NCBI GenBank assembly: GCA_000721275.1
Contig: JOFO01000078.1
Location: 1 to 33,252, forward strand
Direction of reading: 5' to 3'
Source: Microtetraspora glauca
GTDB taxonomy: Bacteria; Actinomycetota; Actinomycetes; Streptomycetales; Streptomycetaceae
Length of the DNA: 33,252 nucleotides
The position numbers and the translations under genes are program-made. The notes under the pieces were generated by a model. It did no database searches, was not told the DNA's origin, and was given only the letters and a program-made list of their open reading frames with translations. Positions within the stretch are counted from its first letter, which is position 1, and each line of letters opens with the position of its first letter. Positions 15,376-23,098 of this stretch are shown piece by piece.

Positions 15376-18300
15376 GTGGTGGCGGTCGAGTTCCGGTCGG
15401 ATGCGGAGGTTATCAACGGGACTGCCGGCACCAGCGTGGTCGTGGCCCGGCCGGCAGGCATGGAGGCCGGCGACGTACTGGTCGCGGTGATCGCCGCGGT
15501 TGGTACGCCGTCGGTGTCGACGCCGGATGGGTGGACGCTGCTCGGTGTTCAGGACGCGGCCACGTCGGTCCGGGCGGTCGCCTACTACCGGGTGGCGGAC
15601 GGGTCGGAGCCTGCGTCGTGGACGTGGACGCTCGGCGCCTCCCAACGTTCCTTCGGGTGGGTCGGCGCGTACACCGGGGTTGACCTGCTCGCCCCGGTCG
15701 AGTTCAGCGCGGGTGCCGCCGACACGACTGCCGGTACGAGCTGGACGACCGCGTCAGCGTCGGTGTCTCGCCAGTCGGTCCGGGTGGTGACCGCGGTGGC
15801 CGCCGTCCGTACGGCGTCGGGTGTCGCAACCACGTGGACGGGGTTCGACACCGAGCGGGCCGACAGCAGCACCAATGCCGGCAGTGGTACGGACCTGGCC
15901 GCGTGCGTGCAGGACTATGAGGGCGTTGCGTCTTCGCAGGCCAACGTGTTCACGTCGTCGCAGTCGTGCACGGCAGGCGCCCTGTGGGCGGTCACGCTAC
16001 GGCCGGCGTTCACCGAGTACGACGGCGGCACGCTCCGGCCGATCGTGGAGATGGCGTTCGGCGCCGACCCGGACGGTGACCCAGCCGACTGGACGTGGAC
16101 GGATGTCACCGACCGGGTGACGAAAGCCGGGGTGACGATCGGCAAGGGATTGAGCCCGGACTCCCGGCAGGCGGTCGCGCCGCCGACCTCCGTCCGGTTC
16201 GCGCTGCTCAACACTGCTGCCGGCGACTTCACCCCGGACAACCCGAACGGCCGCTACTTCCCGCACGTCGTCGAGGACGTGCCGGTCCGGGTGTCCGTGC
16301 CGTACGGGTACGCATCGCCGACGCAGCGGGCCCTGGCCTGGATCGAGTCGTGGACTCCCGCCTGGGACGACACCACCGGTGAGGGCGCTGTGGTGCAGGT
16401 GCAGGCGTACGGGCGGCTGCAGGCGTTGCAGGCTGCTGACGCGCCGCTGATGAGTGTGCTCAAGCGGACCCTGCTCAACCCGACCACGAGCGTCACCCCG
16501 CATGCGTACTGGACGTGCGAGGACGACGCCGGCTCGACGTCGGCGGCGTCTGCTCTGCCGTACCAGCGTCCGCTGGTCGCGGTCGGCGATGTCACCTTCG
16601 GTTCGGCCAGCGACTGCCCGTCGTCGGCGCCGCTGCCGACCCTGTCCGACGGGCAGTCGCTGCACGGGCCGGTGATGGCTGCGGCCCCCGGGCGTTGGTC
16701 GATGGTCGCGGTGATACGGCTGCCGGACACCCCTGTGGCGTCTACGTCGCTGCTGCTGCGTGGCACGGGTACCGGGTCGGCGCACCGCTGGTGGATCGAG
16801 CTGGTACCGGGTACGCCGCACCAGTTCCACATCAGGGCTGCGGACGCCGACGGGGTGTCGCTGCTCGATGAGTGGGTCGACATCACCGACAACCGGATCT
16901 ACGGCCGGTGGGTGGCGATCAGCATGGTCTGCACCCAGAACGGGGCGAACGTCGACTACGCCGCCCAGTACTACCTCGCCGACCTCAAGGTCGGCAGCGG
17001 CAAGATCGGCACCCTGTCGTCGCGGACCTGCGGGGCTCTGACCTCGGTGTGGACGTCTGCCACGTCGAGCACGAGCGGGATGGCGGTCGGCCACATCGCG
17101 GTGTACACCAACCCGGCGCCGTTCGATGTGACGACCTGGCTGCACGCGGTTCTGCCTGGTCACGCGGGTGAGGTGCCGTACCTCCGGTTCTCCCGGTTGG
17201 GCGGCGAGGCTGGTATCGACACCCAGGTGTACGGGACCAGCACGGTCGGGCCGACGATGGGCCCACAGCCGGTGTCGACGCTGGCGCAGGCGTTGGAAGA
17301 AGCGGCTGTCACCGACCAGGGCCTCATCCACGACGGCGGCCCGGATGGCGGCTTGGTGATGGTGACCCGGGCCAGTCGGTACAACGCCGTGACGGCTGCC
17401 ACGTTCGACGTCGGCCGGCAGGAGTTGGCGCCACCGCTGGGCCCGAAGTTCGAATCGCGGACCAGAGTGGGGGATTCGACGGCGTCCCGGTCGGGCGGGT
17501 CGTCGCGGCGGGTCGTGGATCCTGATGTGCGGTCCGGCCGGTCGGATCGGGTCACCCTGTCGCTGGCCGATGACGCGTATCTGGATCAGGTGGCGTCGTG
17601 GCGGATGGCGGTACTCAACGCCCCCGGTATGCGATACCCGGGCATCAGCCTCAACCTGCGGAAGCGCCCTGGCCTGGTGCGGGCGTGGCTGGATATGCGG
17701 ATCGGCCAGCGGATGCAGGTGTCGGGCCTGTGGCCGGCGCACGGGCAGCGGACCATCGACCAGCACGCCGACGGGTACATCGAGACGATCACCGCCGACC
17801 GGTGGGATGTGACGCTGCACTGCTACCCGGCGAGCCCGTACACGGTCGCGGTCCGGGACGACGCCACCCTGGCCCGCCGGGACACCGCCGGGTCGGAGCT
17901 GTCAGCCGCGGTCACCTCCACCGCGACCAGCCTGCCGGTGCTGACGACGCTCGGCCCGCGCTGGTCGGAGGACCCGGCCGAGTACGTGACGCCGATGGCG
18001 CTGCGGGTCGGCGGCGAGCGGGTGGATGTGTCGGCGGTCGGTCCGCTGGTCACGGCCACCTTCGCCACCGTCGCGGCGACCGGGTGGGCGGCGGCCAACA
18101 CGGGTCAAACGTGGTCGCCCGCGTACGGCACCGCCACCGATTACAGCCAGCCGGACGGCACGGGGTGGATCACGCTGTCGGCGGTCGACACGCTGCGCGG
18201 CCAGGTGCTCGACGCCGGCAGCCCGTACGTGACGTACACGGTGGATCTGTCGCTGTCGGTCGGGTCGCCGACGGGTGGTGCGGTGACGCTGTGGGTGTGC

Positions 18301-18762
18301 ACCGGCTGGGTCGACACCAACAACCACAACATCGCGAGGCTGTCGGTGTCGACCGCCGGGGTGATGTCGCTGGCGCTGCTGCGCCGTAACGGCGGCACCC
18401 TGACCACGGTGGTCGGCAGCGTCAACGGGGCCAGCAACGCCGCGAGCAACTGGTGGCGCGTCGAGATCGCCGCCGAGAAGTCCGGTCGGGTCGTGGCGTC
18501 GATGCGGAACGTCTCGACCGGCTCGCCGGTTACCACCGTCGACTCCGGTGTGACGTCTGGGTGGGCGACTGGGACTGGGATCGCGATCCTGGCCCGCCGG
18601 GAGACCGGCAACTCGAACTCGCCGGTGACGGTCAAGGTCGACGCGTTGTCGGCGGTGAATCCGCAGGTCATGACCGTTACGCGAGGTGTTGCCGGGATCG
18701 TCAAGGACCATTCGGCCGGTACGGATGTCCGGCTGTGGACGCCCGCCCGCCGGGCGATGTGA
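15376..18762 (+). CDS. Large tail-tip / minor tail protein with lectin-like domains
   Basis: 1,128 residues. Two adjacent GTG codons (15376, 15379) can start it, and GAGG at 15366-15369 serves either. Residues 1-205 look like a beta-sandwich (AGDVLVAVIAAVGTPSV). The stretch near 215 (VEMAFGADPDGDPADW, then VTDRV) is the common hub-domain motif of actinophage minor tail proteins. Residues about 370-600 have a laminin-G/concanavalin-like pattern (GRWSMVAVIRLPDTP, FHIRAADADG). A second jelly-roll-like region lies at about 890-1110 (WWRVEIAAEKSGRVVASM). It probably combines tail hub and receptor- or sugar-binding functions in one chain. It is the longest intact gene in the window. Confidence 0.82.
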   Translation: MVAVEFRSDAEVINGTAGTSVVVARPAGMEAGDVLVAVIAAVGTPSVSTPDGWTLLGVQDAATSVRAVAYYRVADGSEPASWTWTLGASQRSFGWVGAYTGVDLLAPVEFSAGAADTTAGTSWTTASASVSRQSVRVVTAVAAVRTASGVATTWTGFDTERADSSTNAGSGTDLAACVQDYEGVASSQANVFTSSQSCTAGALWAVTLRPAFTEYDGGTLRPIVEMAFGADPDGDPADWTWTDVTDRVTKAGVTIGKGLSPDSRQAVAPPTSVRFALLNTAAGDFTPDNPNGRYFPHVVEDVPVRVSVPYGYASPTQRALAWIESWTPAWDDTTGEGAVVQVQAYGRLQALQAADAPLMSVLKRTLLNPTTSVTPHAYWTCEDDAGSTSAASALPYQRPLVAVGDVTFGSASDCPSSAPLPTLSDGQSLHGPVMAAAPGRWSMVAVIRLPDTPVASTSLLLRGTGTGSAHRWWIELVPGTPHQFHIRAADADGVSLLDEWVDITDNRIYGRWVAISMVCTQNGANVDYAAQYYLADLKVGSGKIGTLSSRTCGALTSVWTSATSSTSGMAVGHIAVYTNPAPFDVTTWLHAVLPGHAGEVPYLRFSRLGGEAGIDTQVYGTSTVGPTMGPQPVSTLAQALEEAAVTDQGLIHDGGPDGGLVMVTRASRYNAVTAATFDVGRQELAPPLGPKFESRTRVGDSTASRSGGSSRRVVDPDVRSGRSDRVTLSLADDAYLDQVASWRMAVLNAPGMRYPGISLNLRKRPGLVRAWLDMRIGQRMQVSGLWPAHGQRTIDQHADGYIETITADRWDVTLHCYPASPYTVAVRDDATLARRDTAGSELSAAVTSTATSLPVLTTLGPRWSEDPAEYVTPMALRVGGERVDVSAVGPLVTATFATVAATGWAAANTGQTWSPAYGTATDYSQPDGTGWITLSAVDTLRGQVLDAGSPYVTYTVDLSLSVGSPTGGAVTLWVCTGWVDTNNHNIARLSVSTAGVMSLALLRRNGGTLTTVVGSVNGASNAASNWWRVEIAAEKSGRVVASMRNVSTGSPVTTVDSGVTSGWATGTGIAILARRETGNSNSPVTVKVDALSAVNPQVMTVTRGVAGIVKDHSAGTDVRLWTPARRAM

Positions 18763-18771
18763 GGAGGAACC

Positions 18772-19227
18772 GTGCCTGACCTGTTGGCCGGCAGCATCAT
18801 TCGGGGGATGGACACCCCGCCGACGGAGTGGGACATCCAGGACGTGGCGGTGGGCGCCATCACCAGCGGCACCTACGCGGCCAGCACGGGCGGGTCGGCA
18901 GTGTGTGCAACGACGTTCGTTGCCGGCACCACCGGCCGAATACTGATCAAGCTGTCGGCGGAGTGCGACAACAACGCGTCGTCGGTGACCCTGTGCAGTT
19001 TCCGGCTGGGCGAGGGCGCGGTGGTTGGTGCCGGGACCGAGGTCATCGGCGCCACCGACAACATCGCGGTCAGCAATCTCGGCACCAACCAGGTCCGGGC
19101 CAGCATCGAACATCCACAGGGCGGGTTGACGCCGGGGCTCACCTACAACCTGCAGACGATGCATCGGGTGACTGGCGGGACCGGCATCGTCACCCGCCGG
19201 GTGCTGATCGTCACCCCGGCGACCTGA
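18772..19227 (+). CDS. Small tail / baseplate beta protein
   Basis: 151 residues, GTG 18772 with GAGGAGG a few bases upstream. All-beta pattern, Gly/Thr-rich, with TTGRILIKLSAECDNNASSV and a C-terminal GIVTRRVLIVTPAT. It resembles short fibre- or tip-associated proteins encoded after the main tail-tip gene in actinophages. No enzymatic motif. The role is inferred from position. Confidence 0.68.
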   Translation: MPDLLAGSIIRGMDTPPTEWDIQDVAVGAITSGTYAASTGGSAVCATTFVAGTTGRILIKLSAECDNNASSVTLCSFRLGEGAVVGAGTEVIGATDNIAVSNLGTNQVRASIEHPQGGLTPGLTYNLQTMHRVTGGTGIVTRRVLIVTPAT

Positions 19228-19237
19228 GGAGGTCTCG

Positions 19238-19378
19238 ATGCGTGACCTGACCAGCGACCACGACGACGACCCGGAGGCGTGCGCGGGCGAGCCGGTCGAC
19301 TACGACTGGGCCGACGACCCGGACGCGGAGGAGGTGCCCGATGGCGGTTCTGACCCCCGCCCTGGTCAAGCTGCGTGA
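19238..19378 (+). CDS. Short acidic protein
   Basis: 46 residues, ATG 19238 after GAGGAGG (19226-19232). Very rich in Asp and Glu (TSDHDDDPEAC, YDWADDPDAEE) with a Pro/Gly tail. The 3' part overlaps the endolysin start at 19341 by 38 bases in another frame. The good ribosome site and filling of the gap between two genes support it. Function unknown. Confidence 0.6.
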   Translation: MRDLTSDHDDDPEACAGEPVDYDWADDPDAEEVPDGGSDPRPGQAA

Positions 19379-20228
19379 CGGCTTCAACCGGATCGCGCCC
19401 GGCCGGGACAAGGCCAGCGACGGGTGGATCGGCAACAAGGCTCACGCTGCCAGCACCTCCGGTCACAACCCGGACGAGTCCGGGCGGGCCGAACGGCAGG
19501 ACGCCGACCGGATCGACGAGGTTCGCGCGCTCGACGTCGACAAGGACCTGCGGGTGTCCGGCCTGACGATGCAGTGGTGCGTGCAGAAGACGCTCGACAC
19601 CCCGGCGGACCGGCGGCGTCTGATCTACATCATCTGGAACGGCACCATCTGGTCGGCCTCGAACGGCTGGAAGCCCCGGACGTACACCGGGTCGAACAAG
19701 CACACCCTCCACGCCCACTACAGCGGGCATCCGGACTACGACAACGACACCGCCCCCTGGGGCATCGAGGAGCTGATCGAGATGGATAAGGCCGAGGTCA
19801 AGGCCGCGTTGGTGGAGGCGCTTCGTGAGGCCGACGTCAAAGGCGCGGTGATCGAGGCGCTCCGAGAGCGGCAGGCGTACCTCTCCGACGCGGTCCGGCG
19901 GTACGCACACGAGGATCCGCGCGGGCCGCGGTGGACGACGCCGACGAGCGACCGGAGCCTGGCCGAGTACGCCTGGCAGCAGGCGCACCTCGTGCACAAC
20001 GCCGACGTGCCGGCGTTGCGGGCGGATCTGACCCGGGTGGAGGCGTTGCTGGTGGAGGTATCGGGGCGGGATCCGGTCGACGAGCAGGCCGTCATCGACG
20101 GCGTCCTCGCTGGGCTCGGCACCCGGGATCTCGATGACGCCACCGCCGCGCTGGTGGCCGCGTTCGGGGACCGCGCGGCCGAGTTGGCGGCGAAGCTCGC
20201 CGAGGCGACCGCCACACAGCAGGGCTGA
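19341..20228 (+). CDS. Endolysin, M15-type peptidase
   Basis: 295 residues, ATG 19341 preceded by GGAGGAGG. The N-terminal half fits a LAS/M15 metallopeptidase: STSGHNPDES supplies a zinc histidine (about 42), EVRALDVDKD an aspartate (about 65), and HTLHAHYSGHPDY the last histidines (about 124-126). These enzymes cut peptide cross-links in peptidoglycan. From about 145 onward it is helical with heptad character (EVKAALVEALREADVKGAV) and may bind cell wall or multimerise. There is no signal peptide, so release needs the nearby membrane proteins. The position after tail genes is standard for lysis. Confidence 0.82.
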   Translation: MAVLTPALVKLRDGFNRIAPGRDKASDGWIGNKAHAASTSGHNPDESGRAERQDADRIDEVRALDVDKDLRVSGLTMQWCVQKTLDTPADRRRLIYIIWNGTIWSASNGWKPRTYTGSNKHTLHAHYSGHPDYDNDTAPWGIEELIEMDKAEVKAALVEALREADVKGAVIEALRERQAYLSDAVRRYAHEDPRGPRWTTPTSDRSLAEYAWQQAHLVHNADVPALRADLTRVEALLVEVSGRDPVDEQAVIDGVLAGLGTRDLDDATAALVAAFGDRAAELAAKLAEATATQQG

Positions 20229-20234
20229 CCGTGC

Positions 20235-20525
20235 GTGCCCGAAACCCAGCACCAGCGGCAGCTACCACCGATTATCAGGGACGTCGTCCTGATGTGCCTC
20301 GGAGCGGGTGGGATCGCATACCAGCAGGTCACCGGGCAGGTGTCGGAGGTGCTCCTCGCCATCTACGTGGCTCTGCTGGGCGGCCCGGCGATCGGCGGGG
20401 TGTGGTCGCTGCGACAGCAGCACGGCGACGGTACGACTGGTGGGCCGTCTCCGTCTCCGGGACCGCCGCCGTCGCCGGTCTCGCATACCTCCTCGGCCAG
20501 TGCGCCGGGCGGTGGTGACCCGTGA
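20235..20525 (+). CDS. Small membrane protein, lysis cassette (holin-like)
   Basis: 96 residues from GTG 20235, six bases after the endolysin stop. Two hydrophobic segments (DVVLMCLGAGGIAY and VLLAIYVALLGGPAIGGVW) form a hairpin-like pair, followed by a Pro/Ser-rich tail. Short two-helix membrane proteins next to an endolysin often act as holins. The alternative is an accessory membrane protein, with the later gene at 21248 as the true holin. It is GTGA-coupled to the next gene. Confidence 0.65.
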   Translation: MPETQHQRQLPPIIRDVVLMCLGAGGIAYQQVTGQVSEVLLAIYVALLGGPAIGGVWSLRQQHGDGTTGGPSPSPGPPPSPVSHTSSASAPGGGDP

Positions 20526-20767
20526 GTCCGCTACGCCGGCCGGCGGTCCCGGTCTGGTATGCGCTGGTGGCGATCCTGGTGTCGATGCTGGCGATGGCCG
20601 GCGCGGCGGTGCTGATCGCTGATCGGGCGGCTCGGGAGTCGGAGCAGCGGTGGTGTGGCCTGATCACGACGATGGACCGGGCGTACCGAGAGGAGCCGCC
20701 GGCCACTGACCTGGGACGCCAACTGGCCCGGGACATCGCCGAGCTACGCCGGGAGTTTCGGTGCTGA
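20522..20767 (+). CDS. Single-pass membrane protein, lysis cassette
   Basis: 81 residues from GTG 20522. One membrane segment (VWYALVAILVSMLAMAGAAVLIA) near the N-terminus, then a periplasm-side helical tail with two cysteines (RWCGLITTMD and the last residue). This is a recurring actinophage lysis-module protein, sometimes likened to a spanin, but its function has not been fixed. It overlaps the reversed zinc-ribbon gene by 24 bases at the 3' ends. Confidence 0.68.
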   Translation: MSPLRRPAVPVWYALVAILVSMLAMAGAAVLIADRAARESEQRWCGLITTMDRAYREEPPATDLGRQLARDIAELRREFRC

Positions 20768-20965
20768 GCACCCATGTTCGGGGTCGATCACGACGGTGGC
20801 GCAGTCGGAGCACAACCACTGGCGGCCCATCCACCCGCAGCCGGGGCAGGCACCCCATCTCGGCATCCACCGGCCACCACACGGGCACGGGCTCGGCGAC
20901 TCTTCGACCCATTCCCGTCCGCCGTCTCGCGTCTCCCGGTAGTAGCCCCTGACCACGCACGTCAC
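20744..20965 (-). CDS. Zinc-ribbon protein on the opposite strand
   Basis: 73 residues. On the reverse strand a GTG at 20965 is preceded by GGAG at four-base spacing. The product opens with TCVVRGYYRETRDGGREWVEE and then has CPCGG, CPGCG, CSDC and a last Cys after HG, giving zinc-ribbon pairs. Such an ordered set of CxxC motifs is unlikely in a shadow frame. It fills a 247-base gap in rightward coding (20768-21014) and is the only reversed gene within the late block. Function unknown. Small zinc ribbons often bind nucleic acids or proteins. Confidence 0.6.
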   Translation of the reverse strand: MTCVVRGYYRETRDGGREWVEESPSPCPCGGRWMPRWGACPGCGWMGRQWLCSDCATVVIDPEHGCSAPKLPA

Positions 20966-21014
20966 CGTACTCCGGCCCAGCCTGGGTCGGCCTGAGCCCC
21001 TGAGGAGGGCCACC

Positions 21015-21251
21015 TTGCAGAACCTCGAAGGCCGGCACCCCGGCACCGTCGGGATCGCCCGCTACTTCGCGTACGAGCACCTGAAGACGCCGCTGCGCGG
21101 AGTCAGCAAGCAGTGCCACGACCTGGCCGAGCAGATGATCGGCACACTGCCCGACGGTCCGGAACTGACCGCCGGTCTCCGCAAGCTGCTTGAGGCGAAG
21201 GACTGCTTCGTCCGGGCCGCGCTCGACACCGCCCAGGAGGGACCAAGATGA
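21015..21251 (+). CDS. Small helical-hairpin protein, Acb2/Tad1-like candidate
   Basis: 78 residues from TTG 21015 with GGAGGG five bases upstream; no other start fits. After an N-terminal GRHPGTVGIARYFAY stretch it forms two helices, LRGVSKQCHDLAEQMIGTL and ELTAGLRKLLEAKDCFVRAAL, joined by a PDGP turn. An F-x-Y before the first helix, LA in that helix, a P-[DS]-x-x-E turn and a second helix with LxEAxxxxxxA are also how I recall the Acb2/Tad1 hairpin family, which binds cyclic nucleotides and blocks CBASS and Thoeris. That link is inference from pattern. The gene is ATGA-coupled to the holin-like gene, and the family is common in actinophage lysis regions as an unnamed protein. Confidence 0.7.
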   Translation: MQNLEGRHPGTVGIARYFAYEHLKTPLRGVSKQCHDLAEQMIGTLPDGPELTAGLRKLLEAKDCFVRAALDTAQEGPR

Positions 21252-21499
21252 CCAACCACTCCACCACCCCGGCGCCGACCGTTGAGAGCAAGGTGAAGGC
21301 CGCGAGCATCGCCTCCTACCTGGGTCTGCTCGCGCTGCTCGCCATCCTCAACGGCGTATCGGACACCAACCTGGTCGCCGGGCTGCCGGACGTCGTCGAG
21401 GTGCTCGTCGCCCCGATCATCCCGGCGGCGGTCGCCCTGGTCGCCGGCTACGTGGCCCGGCACACGCCGCGTCCGGATCTGCCGCCGGCACAGCGGTAG
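21248..21499 (+). CDS. Holin-like membrane protein
   Basis: 83 residues, ATG 21248 in an ATGA overlap. Two hydrophobic segments (ASIASYLGLLALLAILNGV and VLVAPIIPAAVALVAGYVA) separated by a short loop, with a charged start and a basic, Pro-rich tail, is the usual holin layout. It ends the rightward late operon and is followed by a terminator hairpin. Confidence 0.72.
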   Translation: MTNHSTTPAPTVESKVKAASIASYLGLLALLAILNGVSDTNLVAGLPDVVEVLVAPIIPAAVALVAGYVARHTPRPDLPPAQR

Positions 21500-21521
21500 C
21501 TCCGCACGTTCAACGCAGAGC

Positions 21522-21557
21522 GCCCCCTGCTACCGGTTCCGGCCGGCGGCAGGGGGC
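21522..21557. terminator. Terminator at the end of the phage late operon
   Basis: GCCCCCTGC (21522-21530) pairs with GCAGGGGGC (21549-21557), a perfect 9-bp stem, followed by TTCTTGCTGT. It lies between the rightward late operon and a leftward gene that ends at 21575, so it may work for both strands. Confidence 0.75.
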
Positions 21558-21574
21558 TTCTTGCTGTCCGGGGG

Positions 21575-22288
21575 TCAGAGCACCTTGATGGAGGCGATGG
21601 ACAGCAACGGCACCGTCGTGTTCCCGCCGATCTGCGTGTCGTAGGAGTGCGAGCCGACCACCTTCACCGTCGCCCTGAACTCGTCGTCCTCGACCACGTT
21701 CCGCAGCTTCGACGCCTCGCCCGACAGCATCGTGTTGATGTCGTACTCGAACTCGTACTCCAGGTTCTTCGCCCCGACGTTCGCCAGGAAGGCGTTGTCG
21801 CCGGTCGCCGCGTCGAACTGGGTCACCACCCCGTAGACGATGTACGTCTTCCCGATGTACTCGTCGGGGTTCTTCGCGACCAGCTTCCACTGCCGCTCCG
21901 ACAGGCCCTTGTACGTCACCTTCGTGGGCTTCGGGGAGGGGGTTGTCTTCGTCGGGGTCGGTGCCGCGCTGGTGGCGCTGGGCTTCGGGGCGGTTGTTGC
22001 TGCCGGCGCCGAGGTGGTGGGGGTGTCGCCGGCCGCGTTGCTGGTTTCCGGCTCGTTGACCGCCGCGCCGACGATGCCGATGCCGCAGCAGAGCAGCACC
22101 ACGGCTGCGATCGACCCGACGACCCACGGCCACGCCTTCCGCTTCCGGGCCGCCGGTGGGGCCATCGGCGCGCCGAGGGTGGTGTACGGCTGCTCGGCGT
22201 AGCCCGGGGTGTACGGGACGGGGGACGGCGGTTCGTCGCCGCCGACCGGGTTGTAGGACGGGCCGGGGCTGGTGGGCGGCTGGGTCAC
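21575..22288 (-). CDS. Membrane-anchored exported protein
   Basis: 237 residues. GTG at 22288 on the reverse strand has GGAGGAG five bases upstream; longer in-frame extensions lack this. Residues 1-50 are a Pro/Gly/Tyr-rich cytoplasmic arm, 53-77 one membrane helix (VVGSIAAVVLLCCGIGIVGAA), 80-132 a Thr/Ala/Pro linker and 135-237 a folded outer domain (RQWKLVAKNPDEYIGK, then VYGVVTQFDAATGDNAF) that looks OB- or beta-barrel-like. The isolated leftward position after the late operon is typical of lysogenic-conversion or superinfection-exclusion genes. That role is inferred. It is not a lipoprotein, since no lipobox lies at the N-terminus. Confidence 0.78.
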   Translation of the reverse strand: MTQPPTSPGPSYNPVGGDEPPSPVPYTPGYAEQPYTTLGAPMAPPAARKRKAWPWVVGSIAAVVLLCCGIGIVGAAVNEPETSNAAGDTPTTSAPAATTAPKPSATSAAPTPTKTTPSPKPTKVTYKGLSERQWKLVAKNPDEYIGKTYIVYGVVTQFDAATGDNAFLANVGAKNLEYEFEYDINTMLSGEASKLRNVVEDDEFRATVKVVGSHSYDTQIGGNTTVPLLSIASIKVL

Positions 22289-22575
22289 GGGGTCTCCTCC
22301 GGGCGTGGCTGGCCCGGTCATCGTGGGTGATGGTGATCGTGTGTGCCCGTGTGCTGTCACCTGGCCGACACTGATCGTGAACGACCGGGCGGTCCCGTTG
22401 GCCGGACACGTACCGGCCCCCGCCGAGTGGACGAGGGCCGGTCGTGCGGTCGGTGCCTTCCGGGCCTGGGCCGCCCCACCTGCGCGTGGCTGTGGCCGGC
22501 GGCCGGCGGGTGACGTCGCCGACCCGGTCAGCGTGCCCGGCGGTGGCGGTCCGGACCATCCCGGTAACGGCGGTC

Positions 22576-22603
22576 TGTGGATAACCCGAGGGGCTGTGGG
22601 CAA
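22576..22603. other. DnaA-box match plus degenerate copy
   Basis: TGTGGATAA (22576-22584) is the complement of a consensus DnaA box, TTATCCACA. A related TGTGGGCAA lies at 22595-22603 on the same strand, 19 bases away. Two boxes are too few to call an origin, but they lie in a non-coding region of a mobile element. Confidence 0.4.
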
Positions 22604-22700
22604 GCGGCCGATCATGCCGATCGTGTGGTAGTGCCCGGACACAGCGCGGCGCCCCGGGCTCGATGCCACGAAGCGCCGCTCTGAACGAGGGGATTGGGTG

Positions 22701-22732
22701 GGCCCGGGTCGCCCCTTGAGATGACCCGGGCC
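22701..22732. terminator. Strong GC hairpin upstream of the GntR gene
   Basis: GGCCCGGGTC (22701-22710) pairs with GACCCGGGCC (22723-22732), a perfect 10-bp stem with a 12-base loop. No T tract. It may be a terminator or a protein-binding inverted repeat. Confidence 0.5.
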
Positions 22733-22793
22733 CTGCGGGCGCCACCTAGTTTTGCCAGCCAGGGGGCACTCCCACGCCCGACGCTAGGTCACA

Positions 22794-22816
22794 GTGTGCA
22801 CACAGTCAACTGTGTG
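22794..22816. promoter_or_regulatory. Palindromic operator candidate of the GntR gene
   Basis: GTGTGCACAC (22794-22803) is a perfect palindrome. It overlaps CACACAGT-CA-ACTGTGTG (22799-22816), also a perfect inverted repeat. Both lie about 60 bases before the GntR start, as expected of an autoregulatory site. GntR-family operators are often short GT/AC palindromes. A related sequence occurs at 25833-25847. Confidence 0.6.
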
Positions 22817-22876
22817 GTTGAGGTGACCAGGGCCTTGTGATCAAATCGGCGAGCCAGCCAGGGAGATCACTTCACC

Positions 22877-23098
22877 ATGCCCATACCCATGTCGTACGAC
22901 GACATCGCCCAAGACCTCACCAACCGGATCGACTCCGGCGAGTACCCGCCCGGAAGCCAGCTACCGACGCTCGCCACGATGGCCCGGCTGTACTCGGTCA
23001 GCGTGTCGACGATCCAGCGCGCCCTGACGATCCTCAAGGCCAGGGGTGTGGTCGTGTCGTCGCCGGGTCGGGCGATCTACGTGGCGGAGAAGGACTGA
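22877..23098 (+). CDS. Minimal GntR-family repressor (DNA-binding domain only)
   Basis: 73 residues from ATG 22877. The whole protein is a winged helix of the GntR type: YDDIAQDLTNRIDSGEYPPG, then SQLPTLATMARLYSVSVSTI, QRALTILKARG and a short wing SSPGRAIYV. There is no ligand domain, unlike most members of over 230 residues. In pSAM2 the GntR-type KorSA represses pra and itself. This small protein may play the same role for the transfer genes, but that is inferred. Palindromes lie upstream, and a 23-bp hairpin overlaps its stop. Confidence 0.85.
   Translation: MPIPMSYDDIAQDLTNRIDSGEYPPGSQLPTLATMARLYSVSVSTIQRALTILKARGVVVSSPGRAIYVAEKD

Larger units (their letters stand above)
22289..22876. 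other. 588-base non-coding control region
   Basis: I see no convincing gene; the open frames here lack ribosome sites and family-like sequence. It holds a DnaA-box match and a weaker copy (22576-22603), a hairpin with arms GCGGCGC 22646-22652 and GCGCCGC 22673-22679, a 10-bp stem hairpin (22701-22732), and overlapping palindromes (22794-22816) just before the GntR gene. It should contain the promoter of the leftward membrane protein gene and that of the GntR gene. It is a candidate site for a phage/AICE junction or origin, though no att repeat was found. Confidence 0.5.

Noticed and set aside
15997..17820. 607-residue reverse-strand open frame
   Set aside because: Shadow of the tail-tip gene, with composition dominated by Arg, Gly, Pro and His and no motifs.
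17902..19164. 420-residue reverse-strand open frame
   Set aside because: Opposite the end of the tail-tip gene and the next tail gene, without any recognisable domain.
22272..22631. 119-residue forward open frame in the control region
   Set aside because: Low-complexity Gly/Pro/Arg sequence, overlaps the start of the reverse membrane protein gene and has no ribosome site.
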